This document shows, piece after piece, positions 34,616 through 44,844 of a stretch of DNA of 64,000 nucleotides. Each line of letters starts with the position of its first letter. Positions within the stretch are counted from its first letter, which is position 1. Under the pieces are notes generated by a model that had not been told where the DNA came from, searched no databases, and worked only from the letters and a program-made list of their open reading frames with translations. The DNA comes from an uncultured Sphingomonadaceae bacterium (GTDB lineage Bacteria; Pseudomonadota; Alphaproteobacteria; Sphingomonadales; Sphingomonadaceae): the NCBI GenBank assembly GCA_947493195.1, contig CANLQG010000004.1, forward strand, positions 62,001 through 126,000, written 5' to 3'. Made by a program: the position numbers and the translations under genes.

Positions 34616-35065
34616 ATGACCAATCGCAAATTCACCCTCGCCGCGCTCGCCGCGGGCTGTGCCATGATCGCCGCCTGCGGGGAATCCCCTGCAGAGCAGG
34701 AGGCCGACCGCATGGAAGACCAGATGGAAATGCAGGCGGACCAGAGCGCCGCAGCCGCCGGGATGGAAGAAGCCGCGCTCGGCATGACCGAGACGCAGTT
34801 GCTCGATGCCGACCTGCTGACGACGGAAGGCACCGACCTTGGCGAGGTCGAGATGGTGCGCCGCGGCTCAGACGGCGCGGTCACCGGCCTGGTGGTCGAA
34901 CTGGAAGGCACAGACCCCGATCGCTGGGTGGAAGTGCCGATGGACGGCCTGACCCCCGTCACCAACGGCGACGACATGGATATTCAGACCAGCATGACCG
35001 CCGAGGAACTGGCCGCCCTGCCCGATGCGGACATGAGCGCCATGACCGCCGACGCCGCGCTGTAA
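34616..35065 (+). CDS. PRC-barrel-like lipoprotein
   Basis: A 149-residue predicted lipoprotein from ATG 34616 (GGAAGG site): lipobox MIAAC, an acidic Glu/Met-rich segment, then ETQLLDADLLTTEGTDLGEV and GAVTGLVVELEGTDPDRWVE, which looks like a PRC barrel, and a tail of Asp/Met/Ala. It probably sits at the outer membrane and binds a partner. A terminator follows at 35090-35123. Confidence 0.7.
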   Translation: MTNRKFTLAALAAGCAMIAACGESPAEQEADRMEDQMEMQADQSAAAAGMEEAALGMTETQLLDADLLTTEGTDLGEVEMVRRGSDGAVTGLVVELEGTDPDRWVEVPMDGLTPVTNGDDMDIQTSMTAEELAALPDADMSAMTADAAL

Positions 35066-35089
35066 GCGAAGGCACAAAGCATTTCAGGA

Positions 35090-35123
35090 AGCCCGCTCCG
35101 GAAGCGTCCGGGGCGGGCTTTTT
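35090..35123 (+). terminator. Rho-independent terminator
   Basis: AGCCCGC-T-CCGGA pairs with TCCGG-G-GCGGGCT around a 4-base loop, giving about 12-13 paired positions with one G-U, and is followed directly by TTTTT. It ends the PRC-barrel-like lipoprotein transcript. Confidence 0.93.
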
Positions 35124-35288
35124 CGTAAACGGTGCCGGAGCGCTGCCATGCCCGGCACCGGACCATGGTGGCAGGGTGTAGGAAAGGCCTCAGGCCGCGC
35201 GAAGATGCGGCGCGGGCAACGCGCGGCTAACCGCAGGGGAAAGCCACCCTTTCACCAATTTTCAAGCCATCCGTGGCATTGCGAGCGC

Positions 35289-35933
35289 ATGGAAACGCTG
35301 GATTTTCTGCTGGCGCGCCCCGCTGCGCTGTTCGTCGTCTTGGCGATTGGCGCCGCTATCGGCATCGCGGTGGAGCGGCTTGTAACCCACGCCGACCGGG
35401 AGAAGCGCAAGGCCTACTGGCGCGGGCGCAACGCCGGAAAGGGCAAGCACGGCGACAACGTGCGCCAGATCAGGCCGGTAAAGGAACCCGAAGCCAGCGC
35501 CGCCGATTTCGCCGCCGACCAGCTCAAGACCGTAAGCCGCGCCACCTTCACCTCGCGCAGCCTGCTCAACAAGTCGGAGGCCAAGGTGTTCGAGGCGCTG
35601 GACAAAGCCGTGATCGCGCGCAACCCCGGCTGGCAGGTGATGGCGCAGGTGTCGCTGGGCGAATTCCTCGCCAGCCCCGACAAGGACGCCTACTTCGCAG
35701 TCAATTCCAAACGCGTCGATTTCGCGCTGATGGACGAGAAATGCTGCGTGATCCACGCGCTGGAATACCAGGGGTCAGGCCACCACCTCGGCCCATCGGC
35801 AGCAGCCCGCGACGCGGTGAAGAAAGAAGCGCTGCGCAAGGCCGGGATTGGCTATCACGAGATCGTGGCGGGGCACACTACGCCAAGTGAATTGCGGGCG
35901 TTGATGGAGAAGTTGGTGGTGGCACCTAAATAG
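35289..35933 (+). CDS. DUF2726 protein with N-terminal membrane anchor
   Basis: A 214-residue protein starting at ATG 35289. One transmembrane helix (about residues 10-28, PAALFVVLAIGAAIGIAV), then a basic spacer (RKAYWRGRNAGKGKHGDN) and a DUF2726 domain from about residue 95: FEALDKAVIARNPGWQVMAQ, RVDFALMDEKCCVIHALEYQ, GSGHHLGPSAAARDAVKKEA and GIGYHEIV. The D...E...(H/K) arrangement suggests the VSR/PD-(D/E)xK-like nuclease fold to which DUF2726 belongs. Whether it cuts DNA is unknown; it may act on nucleic acid near the membrane. Confidence 0.88.
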   Translation: METLDFLLARPAALFVVLAIGAAIGIAVERLVTHADREKRKAYWRGRNAGKGKHGDNVRQIRPVKEPEASAADFAADQLKTVSRATFTSRSLLNKSEAKVFEALDKAVIARNPGWQVMAQVSLGEFLASPDKDAYFAVNSKRVDFALMDEKCCVIHALEYQGSGHHLGPSAAARDAVKKEALRKAGIGYHEIVAGHTTPSELRALMEKLVVAPK

Positions 35934-35946
35934 GTGGACTTAAAAC

Positions 35947-36855
35947 CTATAAATCATCCGTCTGGAAGAACTTGCGAACACGTTTCATGAAACTTTCGAA
36001 ATCAGAATTCTCATCAGCCAAGCGACTACACATCGACCATTCAATGCCGGACCTCTCTCTAGCTGGAATCCGGACAACACTCTCCGTCGGCGACTCCGGA
36101 TCTAACTCAATAAGGCCAATCCCATGCACAGCATAAAGCATTTGGATTTCTCGGACCGTATCTGATCCTTCAATTTGCGCAGCCACGATATAGCCGAAGT
36201 TAGCCCACGAGGAATTCGACACAGCTTGAAAATATGCTTCTCGCACGTTGGACCTATTTAGAAGTTTTTTTACCTCGAATGACCACAGTCTCGCACGCTG
36301 TTCACCGCTATGCTTCAGAGCTTCGACAACTTCGGCATTTAAGTTCTTAGTTAGAGCCTCGACGGCCACGATATCTGGGTAGAGCCATTTATTTCCGCCT
36401 CGACCACGGCGGTTTGATGATCTGCTTTCTTCTATTATGAGACCTCTTGCTCCAAACTCCGCACCAAGAAATTCAATGAGCTTGGGGTAAAGTTCTTTTT
36501 CAGCGTAGCGGACCTGGAGAGGATCGTCAGATCTGGAAGTTGGAAACTCTGATTCCGCCTCTTCGACCTCCTCAGTCTCAGATTTTTCGGTCCAGTAAAA
36601 CTTGCGCGGACGCCCTTCAGTCGTCCGCAAATTCGAATATTTCTTCTGCCATTGCGGCCGATTTGATCCGATTTCTGCGACTAATTGGTAAAGAAGAGAA
36701 CTTTCGTCAGTCAGAAACGAACTCTTCTCAATCTTTTCTGCTGTCTCATTGGGGAAATTTTCGTGGATCCACTCTGCAATTTCTCTAGCCTTGAATCTCT
36801 TTTCGGGATGGGCCTCAAGTAATTCAAAGACTCGCTCGCGCAACTTAAGGGCCAT
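35947..36855 (-). CDS. Putative HTH-plus-nuclease protein (HrgA-like), low-GC islet
   Basis: A 302-residue protein. Residues 1-60 look like a HARE-HTH/winged-helix domain (RERVFELLEAHPEKRFKARE, then IAEWIHENFP). After an acidic linker (95-112) a second domain carries PD-(D/E)xK signs: YPD at 159-161, FEVKK with Glu194 and Lys196, and Gln210 in YFQAVSNS. This combination resembles COG2958/HrgA, found near restriction-modification genes. Base composition drops here: one 60-base line inside the gene (36241-36300) has 28 G+C against 38 in a line from the neighbouring gene (35521-35580). It is probably acquired. No methylase is adjacent. Confidence 0.75.
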   Translation of the reverse strand: MALKLRERVFELLEAHPEKRFKAREIAEWIHENFPNETAEKIEKSSFLTDESSLLYQLVAEIGSNRPQWQKKYSNLRTTEGRPRKFYWTEKSETEEVEEAESEFPTSRSDDPLQVRYAEKELYPKLIEFLGAEFGARGLIIEESRSSNRRGRGGNKWLYPDIVAVEALTKNLNAEVVEALKHSGEQRARLWSFEVKKLLNRSNVREAYFQAVSNSSWANFGYIVAAQIEGSDTVREIQMLYAVHGIGLIELDPESPTESVVRIPARERSGIEWSMCSRLADENSDFESFMKRVRKFFQTDDL

Positions 36856-36952
36856 CCCTACTATTCCTCCGGCTTCATACAGAACTCCACCTATCCCTTA
36901 GAGGACCGGGAATTCTGCTCCAAGCCAAGCTTTGAACCGTCTTACGCTAATT

Positions 36953-37336
36953 TTACCCCCCAAGCACCGCCATCCCATCCACAAACGCCCACACCTCCAC
37001 CCGCTCAAGCTCCGCACAAACCTCTCGCGCCGCCTCGCCGTCCGCAAACGCGAACCAGTGGTCGCCGTAGTTCGCGCGCAGTTCGCTGCCCAGGCGGTGG
37101 CGTTCTTTCAGGTAGCTGGCCCTGGCCTCTGCGACGGGGATGTGCCTGCCGTGGAAGTCGAACCCGCCCACCGCCACGCGGCCCAGTTCCACCACGAAGG
37201 CCGCTCCGTCAGAGCGGAACTGGAAGGTGAGCAGGTCCACCGCCTCCCCGCGCGGGCGGTGGAAGCGAAGCATGGAGCCCTTGAAGCCCATGGCGCGCAA
37301 GGCGGGCACGACGATTGCCTTGATCGCCGTGTCCAT
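36953..37336 (-). CDS. DUF4304 protein
   Basis: A 127-residue protein with ATG at 37336. Landmarks: IKAIVVPALRAMGFKGSMLR, LTFQFRSDGAAFVVELG and HRLGSELRANYGDHWFAFA. This matches the DUF4304 family of small beta-sheet proteins. The usual family N-terminus is reproduced. It is high-GC, unlike its neighbour at 35947-36855. Role unknown. Confidence 0.85.
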   Translation of the reverse strand: MDTAIKAIVVPALRAMGFKGSMLRFHRPRGEAVDLLTFQFRSDGAAFVVELGRVAVGGFDFHGRHIPVAEARASYLKERHRLGSELRANYGDHWFAFADGEAAREVCAELERVEVWAFVDGMAVLGG

Positions 37337-37451
37337 ATCTGCCCGCGAAGTGTGTCTTGCGCCTATTGCGGGATCCTTCGTCTTAGCCTCTACCGGCATT
37401 TCCACCGCGCCTGTTCCACCGTGAATGTCGTCGCGCAGAACACCGCCCCCT

Positions 37452-37856
37452 TCAAGCGGGATAGGCCGTCCGGCCTCCCGCATTGCGCCGCGCCATGGGC
37501 AGCAGGATGGCAAAGGCGAGGGTTACCAGCAGCAGCGCGGGAACATCGCCCAGCAGGTGGCCGCGCTGCATCGGGTCTCCCATCGCCTGGAACGCCATGA
37601 TGACCGCGTGCACGGCGCTGGAGACGGCAGTGAACCAGATCAGCGAGGCGTGGGCCAGCGGATCGCGCGCCGCCATTATCAGGAACACGCCCAGCGTCGC
37701 ATAGACCCCCAGGATCATCGGGTAATAGTGCGAGGCCATTGCCGGCCCCTCGTGCCACATCCAGCCCGAAGGCCACACGATGGACAGCGGCCAGATGAGG
37801 CAGAACACGGCGCCAAAGGCGACCATCAGGATTTGCAGCAGGCGGTGGGCAGACAT
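37452..37856 (-). CDS. DUF6632-like membrane protein
   Basis: A 134-residue protein with four hydrophobic helices: ILMVAFGAVFCLIWPLSIVW, ILGVYATLGVFLIMAAR, SLIWFTAVSSAVHAVIMAF and a last helix LLGDVPALLLVTLAFAILLP. The phrases PSGWMWHEG, ARDPLAHASL and RGHLLGDVPALLLV match the DUF6632 pattern. Start ATG at 37856. Function unknown. Confidence 0.8.
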   Translation of the reverse strand: MSAHRLLQILMVAFGAVFCLIWPLSIVWPSGWMWHEGPAMASHYYPMILGVYATLGVFLIMAARDPLAHASLIWFTAVSSAVHAVIMAFQAMGDPMQRGHLLGDVPALLLVTLAFAILLPMARRNAGGRTAYPA

Positions 37857-37951
37857 GGCAGGCGTCCTCTCGAAAGAAGCGCGGCCCTGCACCTGTGTCT
37901 GCCCATTCGCCGGGCCGGTCAACCCTCCCGCAAGCGAGAGGGCCGTGCAGC

Positions 37952-39978
<2,027 letters not shown>

Positions 39979-40038
39979 TGGGGAAGTCCTACCTGCCCGC
40001 GATGCCCGAGTCTAGGCCACACCGCATCTTGCCAGACT

Positions 40039-41160
40039 TCAGGGCGCGGCGAGGTCGAGGGCGTTTAGCAGTTGCGTATACCATGCCCCGCTGGCTGGAT
40101 CGCGAAAGCCGAAACTGTTGGTGTAGCCCCACACGCAGCCGTCGACATCGGCGCCGGCAAAGGCATCATGGACAGCTTCGTAATAGGTCGCGCGCTGGCC
40201 TGTGGGGATTACCTCGTAGGCCCCGTATTCGCCCAAAAACAGCGGGCGGCCCGTGCGCTGCATGTAATCGCGTGCTTTCTGCACCGCCGATGCAAGTTCC
40301 GCCCGGTCTGCGGCGGAACCATAGGTGGTGCCAAGCGACGGCGAAGGATTGACCCAGCTTGCGCCCTGGTGGGTGAAGGGAAACGGATCGTAGAAGTGGA
40401 ACGTGGCAATCAGGTAGGGATCGTCGGGCAACTGCAGCGTCGCCAGCGAATTGATGCCGCTGTAGTTCTGTCCGCCCACCACCACGGGCCTGGTCGGATT
40501 GCTTGCCCTCACCTCTGCCAAGGCAGGTTCCAGCATGCTGAGAAGGTTGCTGTCGTCGATCTGGTTGTGCGGCTCGTTCAGCAGTTCGAACCAGACCATG
40601 TCATCTTCGTTGCGGAAATGTTCGGCAACCTGCCGCCAGATCGCCACGAACCGGGTCTTTTCGGCTTCGGGTGCGACGAACAGTCGGTCGTAATGGTGAT
40701 CGTTCAGGATCACGCGAAGCCCTGCGGCGCGTGCCTGGCCCACCACTTCGTCCACCCGCGCCATCCACGCGGGATCGACGGTGTATGGCGGTGTGTCCAT
40801 TGCATGGGCGGACCAGCGGACCGGCAGGCGGATCGTCTCGAACCCTACGGCGGCGATATCGGCCATGTCGCTATCGTTGATGGGGCGACCCCATGCACCC
40901 TCAGTCGGGGTGGCTTCCAGATGGTTGGCCATGTTGACGCAAGGCCCGATGCGCGCGTCCGCCTGGGTCAGGAGGGAGCCCGTCGGCGTCGGGGTCGGCG
41001 ATGGGGTTGGCGATGGGGTTGGCGTGGGAGATGGCGTTGGAGTTGCAGGTGGAGGCCCAGCGACCGGAGGCGGCGCGCTGCCGGATGAGCCGCCCCCGCA
41101 TGCAGCGAGGCCGAGAGTGATCGCGCAGGACAGCGCAAGTGTTGAACGAATTGCATGCAT
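40039..41160 (-). CDS. Glycoside hydrolase family 5 (cellulase-type) lipoprotein
   Basis: A 373-residue secreted enzyme. Lipobox LAAC (Cys21), GGG, a Pro-Thr/Ser linker (about residues 31-60), then a GH5 barrel: ETIRLPVRW, VILNDHHYD, ELLNEPHN with the acid/base Glu196, and FLGEYGAYE with nucleophile Glu311. It probably cleaves beta-linked glucan or mannan at the cell surface. The upstream region has a LacI-type operator-like palindrome at 41187-41200, 27 bases before the ATG. Confidence 0.92.
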   Translation of the reverse strand: MHAIRSTLALSCAITLGLAACGGGSSGSAPPPVAGPPPATPTPSPTPTPSPTPSPTPTPTGSLLTQADARIGPCVNMANHLEATPTEGAWGRPINDSDMADIAAVGFETIRLPVRWSAHAMDTPPYTVDPAWMARVDEVVGQARAAGLRVILNDHHYDRLFVAPEAEKTRFVAIWRQVAEHFRNEDDMVWFELLNEPHNQIDDSNLLSMLEPALAEVRASNPTRPVVVGGQNYSGINSLATLQLPDDPYLIATFHFYDPFPFTHQGASWVNPSPSLGTTYGSAADRAELASAVQKARDYMQRTGRPLFLGEYGAYEVIPTGQRATYYEAVHDAFAGADVDGCVWGYTNSFGFRDPASGAWYTQLLNALDLAAP

Positions 41161-41186
41161 GACGAGAAGCCTCCTCCCAAAGGATT

Positions 41187-41200
41187 TGGTAGCGCTAACA
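41187..41200. promoter_or_regulatory. LacI-type operator-like palindrome
   Basis: TGGTAGCGCTAACA is nearly symmetric about AGCGCT. Sequences of the type TGGTAGCGCTAACA are typical targets of LacI-family carbohydrate regulators in alphaproteobacteria such as sphingomonads and caulobacters. It lies 27 bases upstream of the GH5 start codon, in the expected promoter region. The regulator is not in the window. Confidence 0.65.
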
Positions 41201-41355
41201 TTACAGCCGGAAGACTGGCAAGCCCTACTTGATCTTATGGTCCCACGAGCCGGTTCTGCATGAGTTCAGGTCTCTTCTCGATGCTGGAACGACTTGCGCG
41301 TGGCAGCATGGACGCTAGGCACGCACGACCGCCAGACACCGGAGCCTGACGCCCA

Positions 41356-42954
41356 ATGACCGAATTTCCCACGCCGCCCCAAGAATACAAGCAGGGCAAG
41401 CGCAACGCCTTCACCCGCTTCCTGGATGGGGTGGAATGGCTGGGCAATCTGCTGCCGCACCCGGTCACGCTGTTCGCCCTGCTGGCGCTCGGCATCGTGC
41501 TCGTCTCCGGCCTGTTCGGCTGGATGGGCGTGGCGGTGGAGGATCCCCGTCCCGCCGGAGCGCCGAACGTAGCGGAAGACGGTATGATCCGCGCCGTCAG
41601 CCTGATGAACGGCGACGGGGTGCGGCGCATCTTTACCGGCCTTGTCGACAATTTCACCAGCTTCGCGCCGCTGGGCGTGGTGCTGGTGGCTATGCTGGGC
41701 GTGGGCGTGGCGGAGAAATCTGGCCTGTTGTCTGCCGCCGTGCGAAGCATGGTGCTGGGCGCGCCGCCCAAGCTGGTGACAGTCGCCATCGTTTTCGCGG
41801 GCATCATCTCCAACACCGCCAGCGAGGTGGGCTACGTTGTGCTGATCCCGCTGGGCGGCGCGATCTACTATGCCCTGGGGCGGCACCCGCTGGCGGGCAT
41901 GGCGGCGGCCTTTGCCGGGGTTTCGGGCGGCTACAGCGCCAACCTGCTGATCGGCACGATCGACCCGCTGCTGGCGGGTATCACGCAGGAAGCCGCGCAG
42001 CTGATCGATCCCGATTACACCGTGCTGGCTACGGCCAACTGGTATTTCATGTTCGTCTCCACCTTCCTCATCACCATCATCGGTTCGCTGGTGTCGATCT
42101 ATATCGTGGAGCCGAAGCTGGGTAAGTACGATGCCAGCAAGGCCGACCCGGACGTGCTCGACGAAGGCATGATGCAGCCGCTCACCGATACGGAGCGCAA
42201 GGGCCTGCGCTGGTCGGGCGTGGCGCTGCTGGGCGTGCTGGCCTTCATGGCGATGACGCTGGTTCCCGAATGGGGCGTGCTGCGCAATGCGGAAACGGGC
42301 GACCGGATGGATTCGCCCTTCTTCGATGGCTTCGTGGTCTGGATCCTCATCTTCTTCATTACCATCGGGTATACCTATGGCCGCGTCACCGGCTCCATGA
42401 AGAGCGACCGCGACGTGATCGACGCCATGTCCGAAGCGCTTTCGGCGCTGGGCCTTTACATCGTGCTGGTGTTCTTCGCCGCGCAATTCGTCGCCTTCTT
42501 CGGCTGGACGAACCTCGGCGCGATCACCGCGGTAACCGGCGCGAACTTCCTGGTGGAAAGCGGGATGACGGGGCCGGTGGTGTTCTTCGCCTTCATCGCC
42601 ATTTGTGCGCTTATCAACCTGTCGCTCGGCTCTGCATCAGCGCAGTGGGCCGTCACCGCGCCGATTTTCGTGCCCATGCTGATGCTGATCGGTTATGCGC
42701 CCGAGGCGATCCAGGCGGCCTATCGCATCGGCGATTCCACCACCAACATCATCACGCCGATGATGAGCTATTTCGGCCTGATCCTGGCCTGGGCCACGCG
42801 CTACCAGAAGGATCTGGGTGTAGGCACGCTGATCGCGATGATGCTGCCCTACACGATCTTCTTCATCACGGCGTGGAGCGTGTTCTTCTACCTGTGGACC
42901 TTCGTGTTCGGGCTGCCGGTTGGACCGGGATCGCCGACCTACTATACGCCCTGA
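41356..42954 (+). CDS. AbgT-family transporter
   Basis: A 532-residue polytopic membrane protein with about 12 helices. Landmarks of the family: [20 protein letters not shown] at the start, [29 protein letters not shown], and [18 protein letters not shown] in the second half. AbgT members import p-aminobenzoyl-glutamate or export sulfonamide-type drugs by proton exchange. No abgAB genes are adjacent, so the substrate is unknown. The next gene follows with a 2-base gap. Confidence 0.94.
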   Translation: MTEFPTPPQEYKQGKRNAFTRFLDGVEWLGNLLPHPVTLFALLALGIVLVSGLFGWMGVAVEDPRPAGAPNVAEDGMIRAVSLMNGDGVRRIFTGLVDNFTSFAPLGVVLVAMLGVGVAEKSGLLSAAVRSMVLGAPPKLVTVAIVFAGIISNTASEVGYVVLIPLGGAIYYALGRHPLAGMAAAFAGVSGGYSANLLIGTIDPLLAGITQEAAQLIDPDYTVLATANWYFMFVSTFLITIIGSLVSIYIVEPKLGKYDASKADPDVLDEGMMQPLTDTERKGLRWSGVALLGVLAFMAMTLVPEWGVLRNAETGDRMDSPFFDGFVVWILIFFITIGYTYGRVTGSMKSDRDVIDAMSEALSALGLYIVLVFFAAQFVAFFGWTNLGAITAVTGANFLVESGMTGPVVFFAFIAICALINLSLGSASAQWAVTAPIFVPMLMLIGYAPEAIQAAYRIGDSTTNIITPMMSYFGLILAWATRYQKDLGVGTLIAMMLPYTIFFITAWSVFFYLWTFVFGLPVGPGSPTYYTP

Positions 42955-42956
42955 CC

Positions 42957-43649
42957 ATGCAGGGCGCGGACAGAGCAGATGCCGGGGTAACGGTCCACCG
43001 CTTCGGCCATGAAGCCGAACCGGTGGTGCAGATCGATGACTACAGCGGCATGGCAGACGAGCTGCTGGCCCGTGGCCGCAGCGCGACCTACCAGCCCGGC
43101 GGCGCCATGTACCCGGGGCTGCGCAGCCTGTGGCAGCCCGATTACCTCGATCGCAAGGGCGCACTGATGGTGCAGATCATGCAGCAGGTATTCGGCGTGC
43201 AGGAGGGTGTGAAGGTGGAAAGCTGCGCCTTCTCGATGGTATGCACGCCTGCGGGCGAGCTTACCCCACCCCAGCGCATCCCGCATTACGACGACACCGG
43301 CGGGGAAGTGCTCGCCATCATGCATTACCTGCTGGGGCCGGAAACCGGCGGGACCGCCTTTTACCGCCACCGGCGCACCGGGTTCGAAACGATCACCCCG
43401 CAGCGCGAAGCCGCCTTAAGCGCCGCCGTGGCCAAGGACGAGCGCGAGTATGGCCCTCCGGCAGACGGGTACTACTACGGCGACACCGACCGGTACGAGA
43501 AGACCGGCGAGATCGAGGCCCGGCCCGACCGCCTGATCGTCTATCGCGGGCGGCTGCTGCATTCGGGCGTCATTCGGCAGCCCCACGCCCTTACCGTGGA
43601 CCCTGCCGAAGGGCGGCTTACGATCAACATGTTCCTGATTGCGCGATAG
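42957..43649 (+). CDS. DUF6445 protein
   Basis: A 230-residue cytoplasmic protein starting at ATG 42957, 2 bases after the AbgT stop. The landmarks [59 protein letters not shown] and NMFLIAR resemble DUF6445. The short His-Tyr-Asp (HYDD) and late His-Ser-Gly (LLHSGV) motifs suggest a 2-oxoglutarate/iron double-stranded beta-helix fold (H-x-D...H), as in prolyl hydroxylases. This fold assignment is inference. Confidence 0.8.
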   Translation: MQGADRADAGVTVHRFGHEAEPVVQIDDYSGMADELLARGRSATYQPGGAMYPGLRSLWQPDYLDRKGALMVQIMQQVFGVQEGVKVESCAFSMVCTPAGELTPPQRIPHYDDTGGEVLAIMHYLLGPETGGTAFYRHRRTGFETITPQREAALSAAVAKDEREYGPPADGYYYGDTDRYEKTGEIEARPDRLIVYRGRLLHSGVIRQPHALTVDPAEGRLTINMFLIAR

Positions 43650-43668
43650 GCCCGCGAAAGCCGTGACG

Positions 43669-44283
43669 ATGCTTTATCGCCTGGACGCCGATGCCGCGAA
43701 AATCGGTAAGGTGTTCGGCATTGATCCGGGCAACGACCCGTGGGCGGGCGGTTACGTCTCGCCTTCGGGCTTTGCCCCGGTCATCACCGCGGGGCGCGAA
43801 TTCATCGCCGGACCGGGAGAGGCGAACCAGCCGCGCCGCATGGTGCCGCGGGTATGGGGGGTTCCGCCTCCGCCCTCGGCCCACGATGCCGCGCGCCCCG
43901 TGCTGAGCGTCCGCAACGCAGACAGCCCGTTCTGGATCGGCAACCTGCGCAACCCGGAATTTCGCTGCCTGGTGCCCGCTACGGCCTTCATGGAGTGGGG
44001 CAGGATCGGTATCGACGGCAAGCGCCGCCAGCACTGGTTCGCCTGTGCCGACCAGCCGGTATTCGCTCTGGCAGGCGTTTGGAAGGATAGCGAAGTGCCG
44101 GGTTTCGCCCTGCTCACCTGCCAGCCCAATGCCACGCTGAAGCAAGCCGGGCGCGAGGCGATGCCCGTGGTGCTGCCACCCGATTCGAAAGCGCACGACG
44201 TCTGGCTGCGCGCCGGATGGGACCGGGCGAGCGCGCTCCTCCAGCCCTATTCCTCCAGCCTGATGCAGTCTGTCGAGCGCTAG
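43669..44283 (+). CDS. SRAP (SOS response-associated) family protein, catalytic residues altered
   Basis: A 204-residue protein of the YedK/HMCES fold: VLSVRNADSPFWIGNL, RCLVPATAFMEWGRIG and MPVVLPPDS are the family blocks. Canonical members begin Met-Cys-Gly and use Cys2 to form a thiazolidine crosslink with abasic DNA; here the start is MLYRLDAD with no Cys, and the usual His before MPV is missing (AGREAMPVVL). The Glu in FMEW is kept. A GTG at 43663 is an alternative start but still gives no Cys2. Its stop overlaps the convergent gene by 4 bases. Confidence 0.82.
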   Translation: MLYRLDADAAKIGKVFGIDPGNDPWAGGYVSPSGFAPVITAGREFIAGPGEANQPRRMVPRVWGVPPPPSAHDAARPVLSVRNADSPFWIGNLRNPEFRCLVPATAFMEWGRIGIDGKRRQHWFACADQPVFALAGVWKDSEVPGFALLTCQPNATLKQAGREAMPVVLPPDSKAHDVWLRAGWDRASALLQPYSSSLMQSVER

Positions 44284-44678
44284 AACCGCAGCATCGCGAC
44301 GCACACCAGCACCAGGCCCAGCCCCGCCGAAAGCAGCGCCCATGCCCGGTTCACGGCACCCATCATGGCGCTGGCAAAATGCAGGAAAGGCCTGCCGAAG
44401 CCTAGGATCACCACCCCTTCCACCACCATGCCGCCACCGATCACCGTGACGACGATGGAAAGCCAGTCATCGGGCCGCCACGGATTGACGAGGTAGATCG
44501 TCGCGCCCAGCGCCAGCACCACGATGCCGGTCAGGAAGCGCAGCGCCTCGTTCGTCTCGAACCCGTCGAGCATGGCTGCCCAGCTGCCCGGGCTGCGCAA
44601 TTCGCCGATTGCCGCGCCCAGAGCGTAAAGCCCGATGAACAGCGCGATCCATGCGGATATGTCCTGAGTGTCGGCCAT
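44280..44678 (-). CDS. Four-helix membrane protein, unknown
   Basis: A 132-residue protein from ATG 44678 (GGAGGGA site). Hydrophobic helices: ISAWIALFIGLYALGAAIG, FLTGIVVLALGATIYLV, WLSIVVTVIGGGMVVEGVVI and a last helix WALLSAGLGLVLVCVAML. No known domain. Convergent with the SRAP gene. Confidence 0.72.
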   Translation of the reverse strand: MADTQDISAWIALFIGLYALGAAIGELRSPGSWAAMLDGFETNEALRFLTGIVVLALGATIYLVNPWRPDDWLSIVVTVIGGGMVVEGVVILGFGRPFLHFASAMMGAVNRAWALLSAGLGLVLVCVAMLRF

Positions 44679-44805
44679 GTTTTCCCTCCGTCCCTTCGGA
44701 TGGGATGGCATAGCAGGTTTGTCCTGTCCTGCGCGAGAGGGCGAAATGTGCGGATAAATGGCCAAAAGCCGAGATTTGCGCTTCCCGGCACAGGCGCTAT
44801 GAACC

Positions 44806-44819
44806 GTTTCAACTGAAAC
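44806..44819. promoter_or_regulatory. Perfect inverted repeat in the S9 peptidase promoter
   Basis: GTTTCA (44806-44811), two bases, TGAAAC (44814-44819): a 6+2+6 palindrome 26 bases upstream of the S9 peptidase ATG. It overlaps the region where the -10 or ribosome leader would be and could be a transcription-factor site. No regulator is known; chance cannot be excluded. Confidence 0.35.
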
Positions 44820-44844
44820 AGACCACCAGAGGATCCTACCGCCA

